Source: Bacillus sp. (in: firmicutes)
GTDB taxonomy: Bacteria; Bacillota; Bacilli; Bacillales; JACDOC01
DNA: 64,000 bases
Direction: 5' to 3'
NCBI GenBank assembly: GCA_017656295.1
Contig: JACDOC010000001.1
Span: forward strand, 1-64,000
This document shows positions 52,076 to 59,893 of the stretch, one piece after another. A model generated the notes under the pieces. That model ran no database searches, was not told where the DNA came from, and saw only the letters and a list, made by a program, of their open reading frames with translations. A program made the translations under genes and the position numbers. Position 1 is the first letter of the stretch; each line of letters starts with the position of its first letter.

Positions 52076-53611
52076 TTAGATTGTTATAGTGGTACCGTCA
52101 AACTTTGTAAGGGAGAATCCCTCGAATGTCTCATTATAAGTGGCCCTGTAATCTCGTAGGATTCCAATAGCTACCGATTCTCCAAGTTGTAAACCATTGA
52201 TACCACTGGTACGATAGTGAATACCAGCTGCGTTCCGTCCATTCGCAATATTATAGGCAAATTTATTCAATTCACCACCAACAGTGAGAGGCGGTCCTTG
52301 AAATGATTCTAAGGACAGCCCGTCGCTGCTTGCTACGACAGGATCAGGAATAACGAATGATTCGTCAAAGAACGCCTTAAGCATTGTTACCATCGCCCCA
52401 ATAAAAGTCGCGTGGCCGGCAGGATAGGATGGATGTGTCGGACAGCCTTCTGCATAAGCCTGAGGAAGCAGGTATGTGCAAAATTTGTCAAAAGTTCTTG
52501 ATACTGCCTCTGATTCTAGCACTTCTTTATTAATATCATAGTTAACATTCCCCATCAATTGGTTGTGAATACGTCCGCCAAATTCCTCCGGACGAAGACG
52601 ACGGTGGACAAGCCATTTTTGAAACCAGGCTGCTTCTAAGGCCGGACGGGCTGCTCTTGTCACAAAATCTAAAAAATGAGGCGGCCCAAAGGTTGAAAAG
52701 CCGACCTGTGTATCAGAACTGAGATAAGGATTAGCTGGGTCCCATGACTGACTACCAAAACTGAGAAGAATTAAACAAGCGGTTAACCCACTTTCTACAG
52801 ATAAATCGTTGTGAACATATTCGCCTAAGTCTCGTCCATTTCGAATGTATCGAGGTGTAGAATCGTAAACGTTGGATCTAAGTGGTGGAGAGCCATTCTG
52901 AACAGCTAACCATTCATTATATGAGGTTAAATGGTCATCCCCAGCTATCGTTGTACGATAGCGTTGGACAATCTTTGTCGATACATAAGGGATGTCCTTC
53001 CAAAGAAATTGTGAAATGTATGGTCCTACCAATGCTCCAGGGAGATTGTCTCGAAATAAAGTCCCAGGAGTAACTTTACCATCGAACTTAGGCCCTCGAA
53101 AATCAGATAAGCTAGATAGTTCATTTGCTGCTGCAATCGTTAAAGGGTTAGTATTATATTCGTTGAAAGGAACATCTCGCGTAAGTGCTTGCCAGTAAAG
53201 TTCAACCATTTCACCAGCTATTTCTGCACTATTAAAGGATGGCGGCGGCGGTAGGGGCAATTGGTGACTATCAGGTCCAACTAATTCAAATGCATAAGCC
53301 GCTTGTGGATTAACAAGCTTTCTTTCACCGCCAAGTGGGATATTTTCAAAATCATCGGGATTACCAGACTTTAATGCCTTAATATACTTGTTATAAGCAT
53401 CAAGATCTACCTCGCCGAGGTTATTATGCGGCAACCCTTTTGAAAAATTAGCGATTTTATTTGGAAAATTTATTTCATCTCCGTTACAGCGGTGGCTCAA
53501 CAATGGAAGCTTTTTATAGAATAATGCTGCACTCTTACGGATTTTAAAAGCCTTTCGTCGTCGTTTACAAGGCGACAAAGGCCCTATTAAACAAGCTTTC
53601 TTAAATTTCAA
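52076..53611 (-). CDS. Vanadium-dependent haloperoxidase-like protein (PAP2 superfamily)
   Basis: A 511-residue protein of the haloperoxidase/acid phosphatase fold. Vanadate- or phosphate-binding residues are recognisable: Lys332 and Arg338/340 in QKWLVHRRLRPEEFGGR, His400 in HPSYPAGHATFIGA (SGH of classical enzymes replaced by AGH), and Arg459 and His465 in NGRNAAGIHYRTSG. Such enzymes oxidise halides with H2O2 or act as phosphatases; which applies is not readable here. The N-terminus is basic, with no clear signal peptide. The TTG start at 53611 follows AAAAGGAG. First gene after rlmH, transcribed towards it. Confidence 0.85.
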   Translation of the reverse strand: MKFKKACLIGPLSPCKRRRKAFKIRKSAALFYKKLPLLSHRCNGDEINFPNKIANFSKGLPHNNLGEVDLDAYNKYIKALKSGNPDDFENIPLGGERKLVNPQAAYAFELVGPDSHQLPLPPPPSFNSAEIAGEMVELYWQALTRDVPFNEYNTNPLTIAAANELSSLSDFRGPKFDGKVTPGTLFRDNLPGALVGPYISQFLWKDIPYVSTKIVQRYRTTIAGDDHLTSYNEWLAVQNGSPPLRSNVYDSTPRYIRNGRDLGEYVHNDLSVESGLTACLILLSFGSQSWDPANPYLSSDTQVGFSTFGPPHFLDFVTRAARPALEAAWFQKWLVHRRLRPEEFGGRIHNQLMGNVNYDINKEVLESEAVSRTFDKFCTYLLPQAYAEGCPTHPSYPAGHATFIGAMVTMLKAFFDESFVIPDPVVASSDGLSLESFQGPPLTVGGELNKFAYNIANGRNAAGIHYRTSGINGLQLGESVAIGILRDYRATYNETFEGFSLTKFDGTTITI

Positions 53612-54161
53612 TAGTTTCACTCCTTTTCTATATGACATTTGATATCATATGTAATAAAGATATAAAGGAGTGGACAAACCGATTAGTCCAATCATATATT
53701 TAATAGTGCTTAAATCAACACAGTATACTATAGTAGAAACCAGTTTCTAACGTTTAATCACCTAACGGGTTTTCTCATCGAATATCGTTAGTGTATTGCC
53801 TTTCAAAAACTATTTCTAATATCAATTCTTCAGTACCACGATTTTACTTTTGTATAAAACGTTCAATTTTAAAACCCAAGTATATTGTGACTTTGGGGAT
53901 TAGACCTTCCGCAAGTATTGCAATCAATAGCAGAACATCCTTCCGTGAGGTAAGTATGGATCTAAAGGTGAATTTCCGATAAAGGGAATAGGATAAGAAT
54001 AATTTAAGGAGAATTAGTTAGGATAAGGCTCCGCTTTCTAGAGAGTGGTTTCCATCGTTTTCTAAAAAGAAAAGCAGCTAAATAAAGATGATTGCCTCTG
54101 TCACTCCCTAATAAGAATACATAACATAATTAAATACTGGGAGAAGGAGGTTAAAGCAACG
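53612..54161. other. Gene-free stretch in the accessory region
   Basis: About 550 bp between divergent genes. Only short open frames without ribosome sites are present. Near 54137 GGAGAAGGAGG belongs to the next gene. I see no repeat or RNA gene here. Confidence 0.6.
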
Positions 54162-55151
54162 ATGGGTTTAAACCAACTATATTGGATTGCCATAGGTGCC
54201 GGTTTAGTGCTTCTCGTTGAAACCCTGGGCTGGCTCTATTGGCGTTATTGGGGTGCCGGTTCCATTCGAGATTATGTATCGGAAGAAGAGGAGCCCGATG
54301 GGGATTACCGCATTATCCGCAAGATCAATACGCCTGTCCAGCGAATCGCCTTGGTCGAACATCAAGGACAAATGCTGCTCTACGGCAACGGAGATGTGAT
54401 GTTTGGTACCACTGAGGACGATGATTTGTATGCAGAAGCATTAATTCACGTGCCTATGGTAATAGCCGGGAAAAGAGAGCGGATTCTCATCATTGGTGGC
54501 GGTGGGGGAATTACAACAAGGGAGGCGCTACGCTATCCTGATGTGAAGGAAATAACTACTGTTGACGCAGACCCGTTGATGATGGATTTCGGCAAAAATT
54601 TAGATGCCCTTGTTAAATTCAATGAAGGATCTTTGAATCACCCAAAAGTGCGTACGGTAGTAGAAGACGGGCGGGTATTCGTTGAAAATACCACGGAAAA
54701 GTGGGATGCAATCTTCTTGGATATTCCCGAGCCGAGCAAAGAATGTCCAGCACTCAGTCGCCTTTTTAGTTGGGAATTTTTTAGGCTTCTTAAGGAACGA
54801 CTGGAACCGGATGGAGTGATTAATGTCTCTTGTCCTTCGTTAGCCAAGATACCTGAGTACTTTTGGAGTGTTCAGGCAACCTTGATGGCTGCAGGATTTT
54901 ATGTATTGCCGTATCATTTTGATGTCATTGTGGAATATGAAGACGACTATGGATTTTGTATGGCAACAAATAGGCAAGTGTCTATAGAAGATATATCCAT
55001 ACCATTTCCCACCCGCTTCTTATCCCCGGAGAGACTTCGGGATATGTTCCACATTCCTTATAATTATTCCAAGAGGTGGTCGAATTATAGAATTCAAACG
55101 GATAGCAACATGGTTCTTGCTAATATTGTGGATGATGCTTGGGCTGATTAA
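54162..55151 (+). CDS. Membrane-anchored spermidine-synthase-like protein
   Basis: A 329-residue protein with an N-terminal membrane helix (WIAIGAGLVLLVETLGWLYW, about 7-26), then a spermidine-synthase-type Rossmann domain: an N-terminal strand domain (QMLLYGNGDVMFGTTEDDDLYAEALIHVP), SAM-binding IIGGGGGITTREAL (about 108-121), VDADPLMMDFG, and IFLDIPEPSKECPALSRLFSWEFF. The classic gate-keeping DxxDP of aminopropyltransferases is changed to DIPEPS, so the acceptor may not be putrescine. GGGAGAAGGAGG precedes the ATG. It shares a terminator with the convergent tandem homologue. Confidence 0.85.
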   Translation: MGLNQLYWIAIGAGLVLLVETLGWLYWRYWGAGSIRDYVSEEEEPDGDYRIIRKINTPVQRIALVEHQGQMLLYGNGDVMFGTTEDDDLYAEALIHVPMVIAGKRERILIIGGGGGITTREALRYPDVKEITTVDADPLMMDFGKNLDALVKFNEGSLNHPKVRTVVEDGRVFVENTTEKWDAIFLDIPEPSKECPALSRLFSWEFFRLLKERLEPDGVINVSCPSLAKIPEYFWSVQATLMAAGFYVLPYHFDVIVEYEDDYGFCMATNRQVSIEDISIPFPTRFLSPERLRDMFHIPYNYSKRWSNYRIQTDSNMVLANIVDDAWAD

Positions 55152-55185
55152 TGCAAAAGTAAGTATGACCGTTTCTTTCAATTAA

Positions 55186-55245
55186 AAAAAAGAGTAATTC
55201 CAACTTCTTGAGTGCTCATTGAAAGTTGGATTACTCTCTTTTTTT
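55186..55245. terminator. Bidirectional terminator between the two spermidine-synthase-like genes
   Basis: AAAAAAAAGAGTAATTCCAACTT pairs with AAGTTGGATTACTCTCTTTTTTTT (arms at about 55191-55206 and 55222-55236), with A and T tracts on the two sides. Confidence 0.93.
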
Positions 55246-55258
55246 TATTTGATAAACT

Positions 55259-57121
55259 TCAGTCTGACTGTTGTAAGTTGCTGAGTAGTTCTTGTCTATA
55301 AAATAGGTGCAATTTTAGGTTAGACAGGGTATTTATCTGTGAATGAGCCAAAATTGACAGAACTTTAGGTGAGAATGTAAATAAGGAGAACAGGTTTTTA
55401 GGTAGAGTACGATTCGGGACGGATATTTCCCTTTTTTCTAAGAGCAGTGGCTTTTTTGCTGCCAAGTGGAATCCCCAATCTCCGAATGAAGGGACTTCGG
55501 TTTGGTAGCTGAGGATATGCAGCCCTGAACCTTTAAGTGTTAATCCGATGCTCCAGAATACTAATGGAGCATACTCCGGCGAATGGGATTGACAGACAAG
55601 GATACCGTCTTTGCTTAGAAGGTTTGATAATTGGCCAAAGAACTCTACGGTATATAAGCGGCTTAGTATTTCATCACCTGGATCGGGCAGGTCCACAATT
55701 ATAACATCATACGGATCCCTTTTTTCTTTTTTGAAATCCTGGATATCTTGCTGATGAATCGCTACGCGTTTCTCATGGAGAGAGCCTTCGTTCAGGGCAA
55801 CGACCTCCGGTACATTACTGGCCATGTGTAGTATCAATGGATCAAGATCTACTAGGTCAATGTGCTTCACATCAGGGTATTTGAGAATTTCGCGAATGGC
55901 AAGCCCATCCCCGCCGCCGACGATAAGGATGCGTTCCCGTTTTTGGACCATGGCTAGCGCCGGATGAACAAGGGCCTCATGATAAAATTGCTCATCCAAA
56001 GAACTGAACTGCAGCTGCTTATCCAGATATAGCCTTACATCGCTCGTCTCAAAAATTAACACGTTATCTCCCTCTGTACCGCCATCGTATAGAATACGAT
56101 GGGAACTGGAGAGCAGATGACGAAGTTCTATCAATTCTTCCGTATTCGCGTCCTTGACCTGATCCCTATGTTGGAGGTCATAAAATACGCTGCGTCCCTT
56201 TGTGGGAATGGTGTCCACTCCACTTGCGGCATAAAACTTGTGTAAAGTCAGGCATTCTAATGAGTTGATAATCGCTTGATCCTTGACTGACATAACGTGC
56301 GGCGGAAATGTAAACCATGACGTTAGATCATAAGGGAGTGAACGGTTCGGGACATCGATTTTGCTTCCTTCCTCCCAGATCAGGGCTTCCTTTCCAGCCA
56401 GGTGAAATCCGCAATCTCCAAACCAAGGTACGTTGACATGGTAGCTAAGCGTGTGAAGGGATTCGCTTTCCAGTGTTTTGGAAATACTCCAATATATCAA
56501 AGGAGTATCTTCCGGCGATGAGGACTGGCAAACCAGGATCCCATCATCGCTTAGTTTATTGGTTAATTGGCGAAAAAACTCCTTCGTATAGAATTGGCTC
56601 AGTTCCTCCGTTTCCGGATCTGGAAGATCAGCAATGATTACATTAAACGGCTGTTGCTCCGTCCTTAGGAATTCATGAATGTCGCTTTCGTAAATATGAA
56701 CGCGCTTATCAAACAAGGAGCCTTCGTTAAGTTCAGTGATCTCAGGAGTTTTCTGTGCGGCATAAAGCGTTTCAGGGGATATGGCGACTAGACTGACATG
56801 GTTAACCCTTGGGTATTTAAGGACTTCACGTAATGCCAAACCACATTCTTCGCCGATGATCAAAACTCGATTGTGTCGATTAGATAAATGCAGGGCCGGA
56901 TGAACAAGAGCTTCGTGATAGATCCGTTCATCCAATGAATTCATTTCTAAATGCTCGTTCCAGTACAAGCGTAAATTCTTTGATTCTATTAACAGGACGT
57001 CCTGGTATGGACTGGTCCCTTTAAAGATGATTCGGTGAGGACTTTTCAATAATTGCTGCAGTTCAATCAGGTCATATTCATCACCACGATAGGAATCCGG
57101 TTGAAGACTATCAATCAACAT
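55259..57121 (-). CDS. Tandem spermidine-synthase-like protein, first domain degenerate
   Basis: A 620-residue protein made of two homologous spermidine-synthase-like halves. Domain 1 (about 1-300): LRLYWNEHLEMNSLDERIYHEALVHP, eroded SAM loop IIGEECGLALREVLKYP and VAISP, then ADLPDPETEELSQFYTKEFF. Domain 2 (about 310-620): VRLYLDKQLQFSSLDEQFYHEALVHP, intact loop IVGGGDGLAIREILKYP, VDLDPLI, and VDLPDPGDEILSRLYTVEFF. Domain 2 may be catalytic and domain 1 structural or regulatory. The start ATG at 57121 follows GAGGTG; longer in-frame starts would add an unconserved segment. No membrane helix. It is convergent with the shorter homologue. Confidence 0.85.
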   Translation of the reverse strand: MLIDSLQPDSYRGDEYDLIELQQLLKSPHRIIFKGTSPYQDVLLIESKNLRLYWNEHLEMNSLDERIYHEALVHPALHLSNRHNRVLIIGEECGLALREVLKYPRVNHVSLVAISPETLYAAQKTPEITELNEGSLFDKRVHIYESDIHEFLRTEQQPFNVIIADLPDPETEELSQFYTKEFFRQLTNKLSDDGILVCQSSSPEDTPLIYWSISKTLESESLHTLSYHVNVPWFGDCGFHLAGKEALIWEEGSKIDVPNRSLPYDLTSWFTFPPHVMSVKDQAIINSLECLTLHKFYAASGVDTIPTKGRSVFYDLQHRDQVKDANTEELIELRHLLSSSHRILYDGGTEGDNVLIFETSDVRLYLDKQLQFSSLDEQFYHEALVHPALAMVQKRERILIVGGGDGLAIREILKYPDVKHIDLVDLDPLILHMASNVPEVVALNEGSLHEKRVAIHQQDIQDFKKEKRDPYDVIIVDLPDPGDEILSRLYTVEFFGQLSNLLSKDGILVCQSHSPEYAPLVFWSIGLTLKGSGLHILSYQTEVPSFGDWGFHLAAKKPLLLEKREISVPNRTLPKNLFSLFTFSPKVLSILAHSQINTLSNLKLHLFYRQELLSNLQQSD

Positions 57122-57309
57122 TATCACCTCGAATGAGTTATTTGCAGCCATTATATGAAGAATTGTTATTAACGTGTGAATGATTCGAACGCAATGATCT
57201 AGATGTGCTTGAAATGAATGGAAAAAGCAGTAATCTTTAGATCTAAAGTAAAAGTGGAAAAATAGGAATACAATTTGTAACACTTTTCAGATAATTTAAT
57301 ATAGTAATA

Positions 57310-57354
57310 GTAACTCTTATACATGCAAGAGACCCTTGCATGTATAGGAGCTAC
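57310..57354 (+). other. 20-bp hairpin upstream of the metH/MTHFR remnant
   Basis: Arms 57310-57329 and 57335-57354 pair over 20 positions (18 Watson-Crick, two wobble) with a 5-nt loop AGACC. Followed 9 bp later by a terminator, it looks like a transcribed leader or the end of a divergent promoter region. It does not match an S-box, cobalamin or T-box consensus that I can recognise. Confidence 0.6.
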
Positions 57355-57362
57355 ATAGCACC

Positions 57363-57416
57363 AATTGCCCTTTCCGATAGGTTATCTTAGCCAGGTGAAG
57401 GGCAATTTTTTTATGG
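57363..57416 (+). terminator. Terminator before the metH/MTHFR remnant
   Basis: ATTGCCCTTTCC / GGTGAAGGGCAAT followed by TTTTTTT. Combined with the hairpin at 57310 it forms an attenuator-like leader. Confidence 0.8.
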
Positions 57417-57523
57417 TTTGGAGCGGTTGTTCAGGTTTTAAAGAATACATCTTTTTTTATTTTTATAGGGAGGTCCAAGCGTATATTTTCTTTCAATTCG
57501 AAGGATCGATCCAGCTGCCCTAA

Positions 57524-57933
57524 ATCCACACTTTCTGACGTTGAGCCGGCTTATTTGGAAAAAGTTAATCGTCCTTTGCTTGTTGGGGAAAGAACCAATG
57601 TGATAGGATCAAGGAATTTCCGTACTTTGATTGCTGATGGCAAGTATGATGAGGCTTCGGAAATTGCAAGAGCCCAGGTAAAAAAGGGTGCGCAAATTTG
57701 CTGAATTTCTTCATAACAAAGTACCAGGGATTCGAATTCCGGATGACGTACGGGCAAGGATGGCAGGCTATGAAGGCGATGAAGCAAGGACACAAGGAAT
57801 GGAAATAGCTAAGGAACTAGTGGACACAGCCCTACAATTTTTTCGAGGCATATACCTTATTACCCCGTTTATGCGGTATGAAATAACAGCGGAATTGACA
57901 AGGTACGTAAGAAATCGAGATTCTCATTCATAA
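57524..57933 (+). pseudogene. Decayed metH-MTHFR fusion remnant
   Basis: Two fragments of methionine-cycle enzymes are joined out of frame. The first (57524-57705) encodes VNRPLLVGERTNVIGSRNFR ... ARAQVKKGAQI, the beginning of the pterin-binding domain of MetH, and runs into a stop. The second (57688-57933, a different frame) encodes RKFAEFLHNKVPGIRIPDDV ... GIYLITPFMRYEITAEL, the C-terminus of a methylenetetrahydrofolate reductase (YitJ-like). The junction lies in GCGCAAATTTG, which fits both parents, consistent with a deletion at a short homology. Not functional as an enzyme. Confidence 0.85.
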
Positions 57934-57936
57934 AGA

Positions 57937-58176
57937 AGGATGAACGGAAGGGAAAGATTACAAATATTTACCATAAAAACATATGTGAAAGCCCGTATAA
58001 AACAGAACTCCTAGCTGAGAGAATGATCGAATTCTATGATTGAAATAAAGACTATTAAGTATAGTGATTCTGATTTCAAACTAAAATGATCTACCAAAAA
58101 ATGTGGTCAAAATAAAGATTGATCGCATTTTTTGTATTTGAAGAAGTAATAAATTTTGGATTAAGGGGTTTAGGTG
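57937..58176. other. Gene-free stretch before att-like site 2
   Basis: A/T-rich, no supported gene. An imperfect hairpin (ATGATCTACCAAAAAATGTGGTCAAAATAAAGATTGATCGCATTTTTTG, about 58087-58135) may be a terminator. Confidence 0.5.
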
Positions 58177-58191
58177 AACCGTATCATATGT
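58177..58191 (+). repeat. att-like site 2
   Basis: GAACCGTATCATATG repeats the rlmH 3' end (identical for 11 bp, then C/T change as allowed by the SCC consensus), in the same orientation, preceded by GGT. It lies 100 bp before the CPBP protease gene. Confidence 0.6.
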
Positions 58192-58289
58192 TACTGAGGA
58201 TTAATCATAGAATTAATTGTAATTCCATTTTAACCTGCTTCAATATTACCTCTTGAACCGCTACTAAATAGGGAGGAGCTATTTTACAT

Positions 58290-59141
58290 ATGCACTGGAG
58301 AAGAATAGTGATTCATAGCTTGATGTTAATTATTATATTTTTGGTATCTGCCATTATGGTGAATCCGCTAACTGACGGGATTAAAAACGATACAATACGA
58401 GTTGTGGTCAAAGAATTCATACGTATTGGATTTACTATCGGAATGTTTTGGTTGTATGCGAGGATGCTCTTAAAAAAATCGAGTGCATATTTTCGTATAC
58501 ATAAACCGTTCAAGACGAGCATAATATGGGTTTTCGTTGGTTTAGCAATGCCACTTACAGTTATTGTATTTTATGTACTTACACAATTCGTCGTTTTTGA
58601 AAAGCAAGAACAACTTTCTCTGGAAACTGCGTTATCGATTATCATTGGTGCAATCATTACAGCATTCTCCGCCGGGGTGATCGAAGAACTTTTGTTCCGT
58701 GGATATTTGTTTAAGCTGATCGAAGACAAATGGAATGTGGTTAGCGCTGTTTGTGTAACTGCTATCGTGTTCAGTGCTCTTCACTTACTTACGGTAAGTG
58801 GGCTACAGTTGGTTGATGTTTGCTTAGTCCTTATCGCTGTCAGCTTGGTTGGTATTATGTTATCGCTTATTGTTTATAAGACAGGGAATGTATGGAATTC
58901 AGTCGTGGTGCATATTATTTGGAACTTTTTTATGAACCCAAAAATGGTACAATTTGCTCCGCAGGAAGGCAGAAGCCATTCATCCCTTGTAATGCTCCAG
59001 TTTAAATCAGATAGTATTTGGATTACGGGCGGTACTTTTGGTATCGAAGTGGCTCTTCCTGTTGTCGTGCTGTATGTGCTAATAATTGCTGGGCTCGGTT
59101 TTTGCAAAACAGGTGTTAGGAATAATTCAATCACTTATTAA
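58290..59141 (+). CDS. CPBP family intramembrane glutamic endopeptidase
   Basis: A 283-residue membrane protein with about seven hydrophobic segments and the CPBP/Abi motifs: EELLFRGYLFKLIE (EExxxR, about 131), FSALHLL (second, FxxxH, about 158) and HIIWNFF (third, HxxxN, about 211). Family members cleave within membranes or protect against self-produced bacteriocins; the substrate here is unknown. AGGGAGGAG precedes the ATG. It lies between att-like sites 2 and 3. Confidence 0.92.
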   Translation: MHWRRIVIHSLMLIIIFLVSAIMVNPLTDGIKNDTIRVVVKEFIRIGFTIGMFWLYARMLLKKSSAYFRIHKPFKTSIIWVFVGLAMPLTVIVFYVLTQFVVFEKQEQLSLETALSIIIGAIITAFSAGVIEELLFRGYLFKLIEDKWNVVSAVCVTAIVFSALHLLTVSGLQLVDVCLVLIAVSLVGIMLSLIVYKTGNVWNSVVVHIIWNFFMNPKMVQFAPQEGRSHSSLVMLQFKSDSIWITGGTFGIEVALPVVVLYVLIIAGLGFCKTGVRNNSITY

Positions 59142-59263
59142 AGAAAATGATTTTTGTAGGGTTGTTCCGTAAAAGCTAAAACTCTTGGCTATTTAGTCAA
59201 AATTCTATATTTAAAATTCTAAACATGGTCCAAAAATTATTTCCCATTTTTATATTTAATGGT

Positions 59264-59281
59264 GAACCGTGTCATAAATAA
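59264..59281 (+). repeat. att-like site 3
   Basis: GAACCGTGTCATAAATAA matches the rlmH end GAACCGTATCACAAATAG at 15 of 18 positions; two of the differences (C/T and G/A) fall at degenerate positions of the SCC consensus. It is preceded by GGT, encodes GEPCHK-stop in one frame, and lies in direct orientation. Confidence 0.68.
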
Positions 59282-59620
59282 GTTTAATGCCATTAAAAGA
59301 TGCTGGTATGGAAATCAACATCTTTTTATACGATTATTGGATTTATTTTATTTTCTTGATATCACAACACTGATGGTCTTGGAATATCTCCAAATGGCCA
59401 CCTGCTTATAGGATTATTGACATATTTACTTTCTTCTCCGGGTGCTGTAGTGACAAGAATAATGTTTCACTTTTACCTCCATCTGAAGCAAGCCATGTTC
59501 CTGTTTGATAGTTGCAGATTCTATACCGCCTTAAGAGGTGTTTGTTTAATTATTTGACAACGATTTAGTAAGAAGTATCTGAAAGTACAAGAGTATTATA
59601 TTTAGGTTAAAAAAGTACTA
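59282..59620. other. Gene-free stretch between att-like site 3 and the partition locus
   Basis: No gene that I can support. AAAAGATGCTGGTATGGAAATCAACATCTTTT (about 59296-59328) could be a hairpin. The rest is A/T-rich. Confidence 0.5.
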
Positions 59621-59630
59621 ATTTTAAGCT

Positions 59631-59754
59631 GTATACGAAAATGTGTACAAGTAAACAATACGTTTACATTTTGTGTACAAAAACGTATACATGAACACAA
59701 AGTTGTATACATACTGTTAGAGTTGAATGTATACAACTTTGTATACATGTATAC
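59631..59754. promoter_or_regulatory. GTATAC iteron cluster, candidate centromere/operator (parC-like)
   Basis: Six exact GTATAC hexamers (59631, 59685, 59705, 59729, 59741, 59749) plus GTGTAC (59645, 59673) and GTTTAC (59662). A perfect 14-bp inverted repeat AAAGTTGTATACAT (59699-59712) / ATGTATACAACTTT (59727-59740) is included. Iteron arrays upstream of parM are the ParR binding site and promoter in type II partition systems. Confidence 0.75.
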
Positions 59755-59893
59755 CAAATGAAAACTTGTTTTCTTTTTGAACACAACTAATGTCTCATTG
59801 ACGCTTATATGAACCTACTTTAACCTATAAATAAAAGATGAAAGTTAGTTTTTGGAACTCATTACTTTTAATTGAAGGGGATGGGGTGATTTG

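Noticed and set aside
53791-53982. Small open frame in the gap before the membrane-anchored spermidine-synthase-like gene
   Set aside because: No ribosome site, no recognisable family, biased toward Ser/Ile as expected for random A/T-rich DNA.
57300-57420. S-box (SAM) riboswitch before the metH/MTHFR remnant
   Set aside because: Gene context made it attractive, but the conserved S-box core (GAGGGACTGGCCC, GCAACC, GGTGCTAA in order) is absent; only a long hairpin and a terminator are visible.
51844-59281. Serine recombinase (Ccr), integrase or transposase gene within the rlmH-associated region
   Set aside because: None of the open frames in this stretch shows recombinase motifs; this absence is why the island is called a remnant or trans-mobilised.
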